From Spirochaetales bacterium (GTDB taxonomy: Bacteria > Spirochaetota > Spirochaetia > Sphaerochaetales > Sphaerochaetaceae): 6,454 bases of DNA. The position numbers and the translations under genes were made by a program. Positions 4,443 through 6,454 of this stretch are shown one piece after another (within the stretch, counting starts at the first letter, position 1; each line of letters starts with the position of its first letter). The notes under the pieces are model-generated. The model made no database searches. It was given only the letters and a program-made list of their open reading frames with translations, and was not told where the DNA came from. The stretch lies in the NCBI GenBank assembly GCA_022771185.1, contig JALFCJ010000063.1, positions 1-6,454 on the forward strand, read 5' to 3'.

Positions 4443-6454
4443 ATGAACGAAGAAGAAATGAAGATTGCAGGGCATACTGCCGAAGAGCTTGAAAAAGAGC
4501 TTAAGGCCAGTGTCCAGTATGATTCATCTGGCATTACAGTCCTTAAAGGTCTTGAAGCTGTAAGACAGAGACCTGGAATGTATATAGGATCCACAGGTAT
4601 AGATGGTCTCCATCATCTTGTCTACGAGGTCCTCGATAATGCCATTGATGAAGCTATGGCCGGATTCTGTAACGATATCCACGTCTATTTCGAGGATGGT
4701 GAATATGGTGAAGTATGTACAGTTGAAGATAACGGAAGAGGTATTCCTGTAGATATACATCCCGGAGAAGGAAAGAGTGCCCTCGAGGTTGTTCTTACAC
4801 AGCTCCATGCCGGAGGAAAGTTCGACCATAATGCTTATAAAGTATCAGGTGGACTCCATGGTGTCGGTGTATCCTGTGTAAACGCTCTTTCAGAATGGAT
4901 GCAGGTAGTTGTACACAGAGCTCCTCATGTTTATAGACAAATATATTCAAAAGGCATTCCTCAGACAGAAGTCGAGATTATCGGAGACACAGACCGTACA
5001 GGTACTATTGTAAGCTTTACTCCAGACTTTACTGTCATGGAGCCAAACTCTTTTGATTACGATACTCTCAGTAAAAGATTCAGAGAACTCAGCTATCTCA
5101 ATAAAGGAATCTCCATCACTGTCACCGATAAGCGTGGCGGAGAAGAGAAGACTGAGTCTTTCCATGCAGATGGAGGACTCTCTTCTTATGTGAAGTACCT
5201 GAACGAGTATAAGACAGTTCTTTCCGATCCTATTTCTCTTGAAGGTGAAGGTACTACTGAAAAGAATGGTGCAGGAGATCCAGTCTCTGTAGAGGTTGCA
5301 ATCCAGTACAACGATAAGTTTGATGAGAAGGTTGTTACTTTTGTAAACAACATCAATACAAGAGAAGGTGGTACACATCTTTCTGGTTTCAAGGCTGCTC
5401 TCTCAAGATGTTTCAATAATCAGCTTAAGAACAGTCAGAAGTATATGAAGATATATTCTGGGTCACTTGACTCAAAAGATATCGCTGAAGGACTTACAGC
5501 CATCATATCAGTAAAGATTCCAAATCCTCAGTTCGAAGGACAGACCAAGATGAAGCTTGGTAACTCAAGTGTAAAGGGTATTGTGGACTCTCTGGTATAT
5601 GAGAAACTGACAAACTACTTCGATGAGTTTCCTGAAGTTCTTGATAAGCTCCTCAACAAGGTTACACAGGCCGCTCTTGGAAGAGTTGCAGCTCAGAAGG
5701 CTAGAGATAACATCAGAAAGAAAAACGAAGGTGGCGGTCTTCCTGGTAAGCTTGCAGACTGTTCTATGCATGATCCTGAGAAGTGTGAGCTCTTTATCGT
5801 TGAGGGTGACTCTGCCGGTGGATCTGCCAAGAGTGGTAGAGACAGAAACTTCCAGGCTATCCTCTCTCTTTGGGGAAAGATGCTTAACGTAGAGAAAGCT
5901 CAGGAAGCAAAGGTCCTCAACAATGAGAAGCTCCTTCCTGTAATTCAGTCAATCGGAGCAGGCATCACCCGTTATAATGCTGGAAGTCAGAGTGAAAGCG
6001 AAGAAGATGAAGACAAGAAAAAAGAAGAGAAACTCTTTGATTTAGGAAAAGTAAGATATCACAAAATCATTATCATGGCTGATGCCGATGTTGATGGAAG
6101 CCATATCAGAACACTTCTCCTCACCTTCTTCTACAGATACATGAGACCAATTATCGAAGCAGGATATGTATATTTTGCCATGCCTCCTCTCTATAAGTTC
6201 TCAGGCCCAAGAATCTCTAAGCCTATCTATGCTTATACAGAAGAAGAGAGACCGGAGAGACTGGCAGAGGCAGTTGCTCTTACAGGTGATGTAAACAAAG
6301 TATCTGTACAGAGATACAAAGGTCTTGGAGAGATGAACCCTGATCAGCTTTGGGAGACTACTATGAATCCTGAAACAAGAATGTTGGGAAAGGTTCATCT
6401 TGCTGACGCTGAAGAGGCTGACCGTGTCTTCTCTATGCTTATGGGAGAAGAAGT
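4443..6454 (+). CDS. gyrB: DNA gyrase subunit B, 3' end cut by the window
   Basis: The ATPase subunit of gyrase, which with GyrA introduces negative supercoils using ATP. 670 codons are present and the frame is open to the edge at LMGEEV, normally followed by only about 10 residues. GHKL ATPase domain: E62 (catalytic), N66 in VLDNAIDEA, DNGRGIP (96-102) and GGLHGVG (136-142). The transducer domain follows (about 250-430). TOPRIM domain: EGDSAGG (454-460) and DADVDGSH (547-554), giving E454, D547, D549 and D551 for metal binding. The C-terminal signature QRYKGLGEMN is at 623-632. It lacks the E. coli-type insert of about 170 residues, as in most bacteria. Two oddities: a charged N-terminal extension (residues 1 to about 24) and an acidic/basic insert (about 509-530) between the TOPRIM motifs. 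QAILSLWGK (471-479) has Ser and Trp where E. coli has Pro and Lys. ParE is less likely given GEMNPDQLW and the genomic position. Confidence 0.98.
   Translation, partial: MNEEEMKIAGHTAEELEKELKASVQYDSSGITVLKGLEAVRQRPGMYIGSTGIDGLHHLVYEVLDNAIDEAMAGFCNDIHVYFEDGEYGEVCTVEDNGRGIPVDIHPGEGKSALEVVLTQLHAGGKFDHNAYKVSGGLHGVGVSCVNALSEWMQVVVHRAPHVYRQIYSKGIPQTEVEIIGDTDRTGTIVSFTPDFTVMEPNSFDYDTLSKRFRELSYLNKGISITVTDKRGGEEKTESFHADGGLSSYVKYLNEYKTVLSDPISLEGEGTTEKNGAGDPVSVEVAIQYNDKFDEKVVTFVNNINTREGGTHLSGFKAALSRCFNNQLKNSQKYMKIYSGSLDSKDIAEGLTAIISVKIPNPQFEGQTKMKLGNSSVKGIVDSLVYEKLTNYFDEFPEVLDKLLNKVTQAALGRVAAQKARDNIRKKNEGGGLPGKLADCSMHDPEKCELFIVEGDSAGGSAKSGRDRNFQAILSLWGKMLNVEKAQEAKVLNNEKLLPVIQSIGAGITRYNAGSQSESEEDEDKKKEEKLFDLGKVRYHKIIIMADADVDGSHIRTLLLTFFYRYMRPIIEAGYVYFAMPPLYKFSGPRISKPIYAYTEEERPERLAEAVALTGDVNKVSVQRYKGLGEMNPDQLWETTMNPETRMLGKVHLADAEEADRVFSMLMGEE

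Noticed and set aside
4947..5416. Minus-strand ORFs of 143 and 76 codons inside gyrB
   Set aside because: They lie opposite a highly conserved gyrB coding stretch; composition is typical of an antisense frame, with no recognisable domain.
5853..5880. Ser475/Trp477 in GyrB as a quinolone-resistance signature
   Set aside because: Trp at this position fits my memory of treponeme GyrB sequences, so it is likely lineage background rather than an acquired resistance change.

Overview
The window is a bacterial chromosomal replication-origin locus. Five genes read leftward (- strand), dnaA, dnaN, recF, a DUF721/DciA-like gene and the start of rpmH (ribosomal protein L34). gyrB reads rightward (+ strand) and runs off the right edge. 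The DNA is AT-rich and Arg is often encoded by AGA. The order dnaA-dnaN-recF-DUF721, the treponeme-like LWGKMLNVEK segment of GyrB and the KFGFRARM segment of L34 suggest a low-GC spirochaete (Spirochaetota, perhaps a Sphaerochaeta- or Treponema-related host-associated lineage). That placement is inference from remembered family sequences, not a database result.

Layout: 1-86 rpmH 5' end (-); 87-183 short spacer with hairpins and a weak promoter; 184-477 DUF721 (-); 470-1549 recF (-); 1549-2655 dnaN (-); 2656-2916 a 261-bp non-coding oriC-like region; 2917-4275 dnaA (-); 4276-4442 divergent promoter region; 4443-6454 gyrB (+, last residues missing). dnaN, recF and DUF721 overlap at their stop/start codons (TAATG and an 8-nt overlap), so they look translationally coupled and co-transcribed.

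The genes form a replication module. DnaA opens the origin, DnaN is the sliding clamp, RecF maintains stalled forks, the DUF721/DciA-like protein is a candidate helicase-loading factor, and GyrB is the ATPase subunit of the gyrase that supplies negative supercoils. The dnaA-dnaN spacer contains DnaA-box-like 9-mers (TTTTCCACA rather than TTATCCACA). It also has four exact copies of GTTTTTAACA laid out as a nearly symmetric inverted array, and a run of DnaA-trio-like triplets on the correct strand next to dnaN. Together these resemble a Bacillus-type basal unwinding system with diverged boxes.

The dnaA-gyrB spacer has two face-to-face extended -10 elements sharing one AT palindrome, next to a 16-bp perfectly alternating pyrimidine-purine tract. 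That arrangement could tie dnaA/gyrB expression to supercoiling. No mobile element, CRISPR array or tRNA was seen, and no wholly new protein system. The most unusual signals are the origin architecture, the shared promoter, and lineage-specific additions to GyrB.
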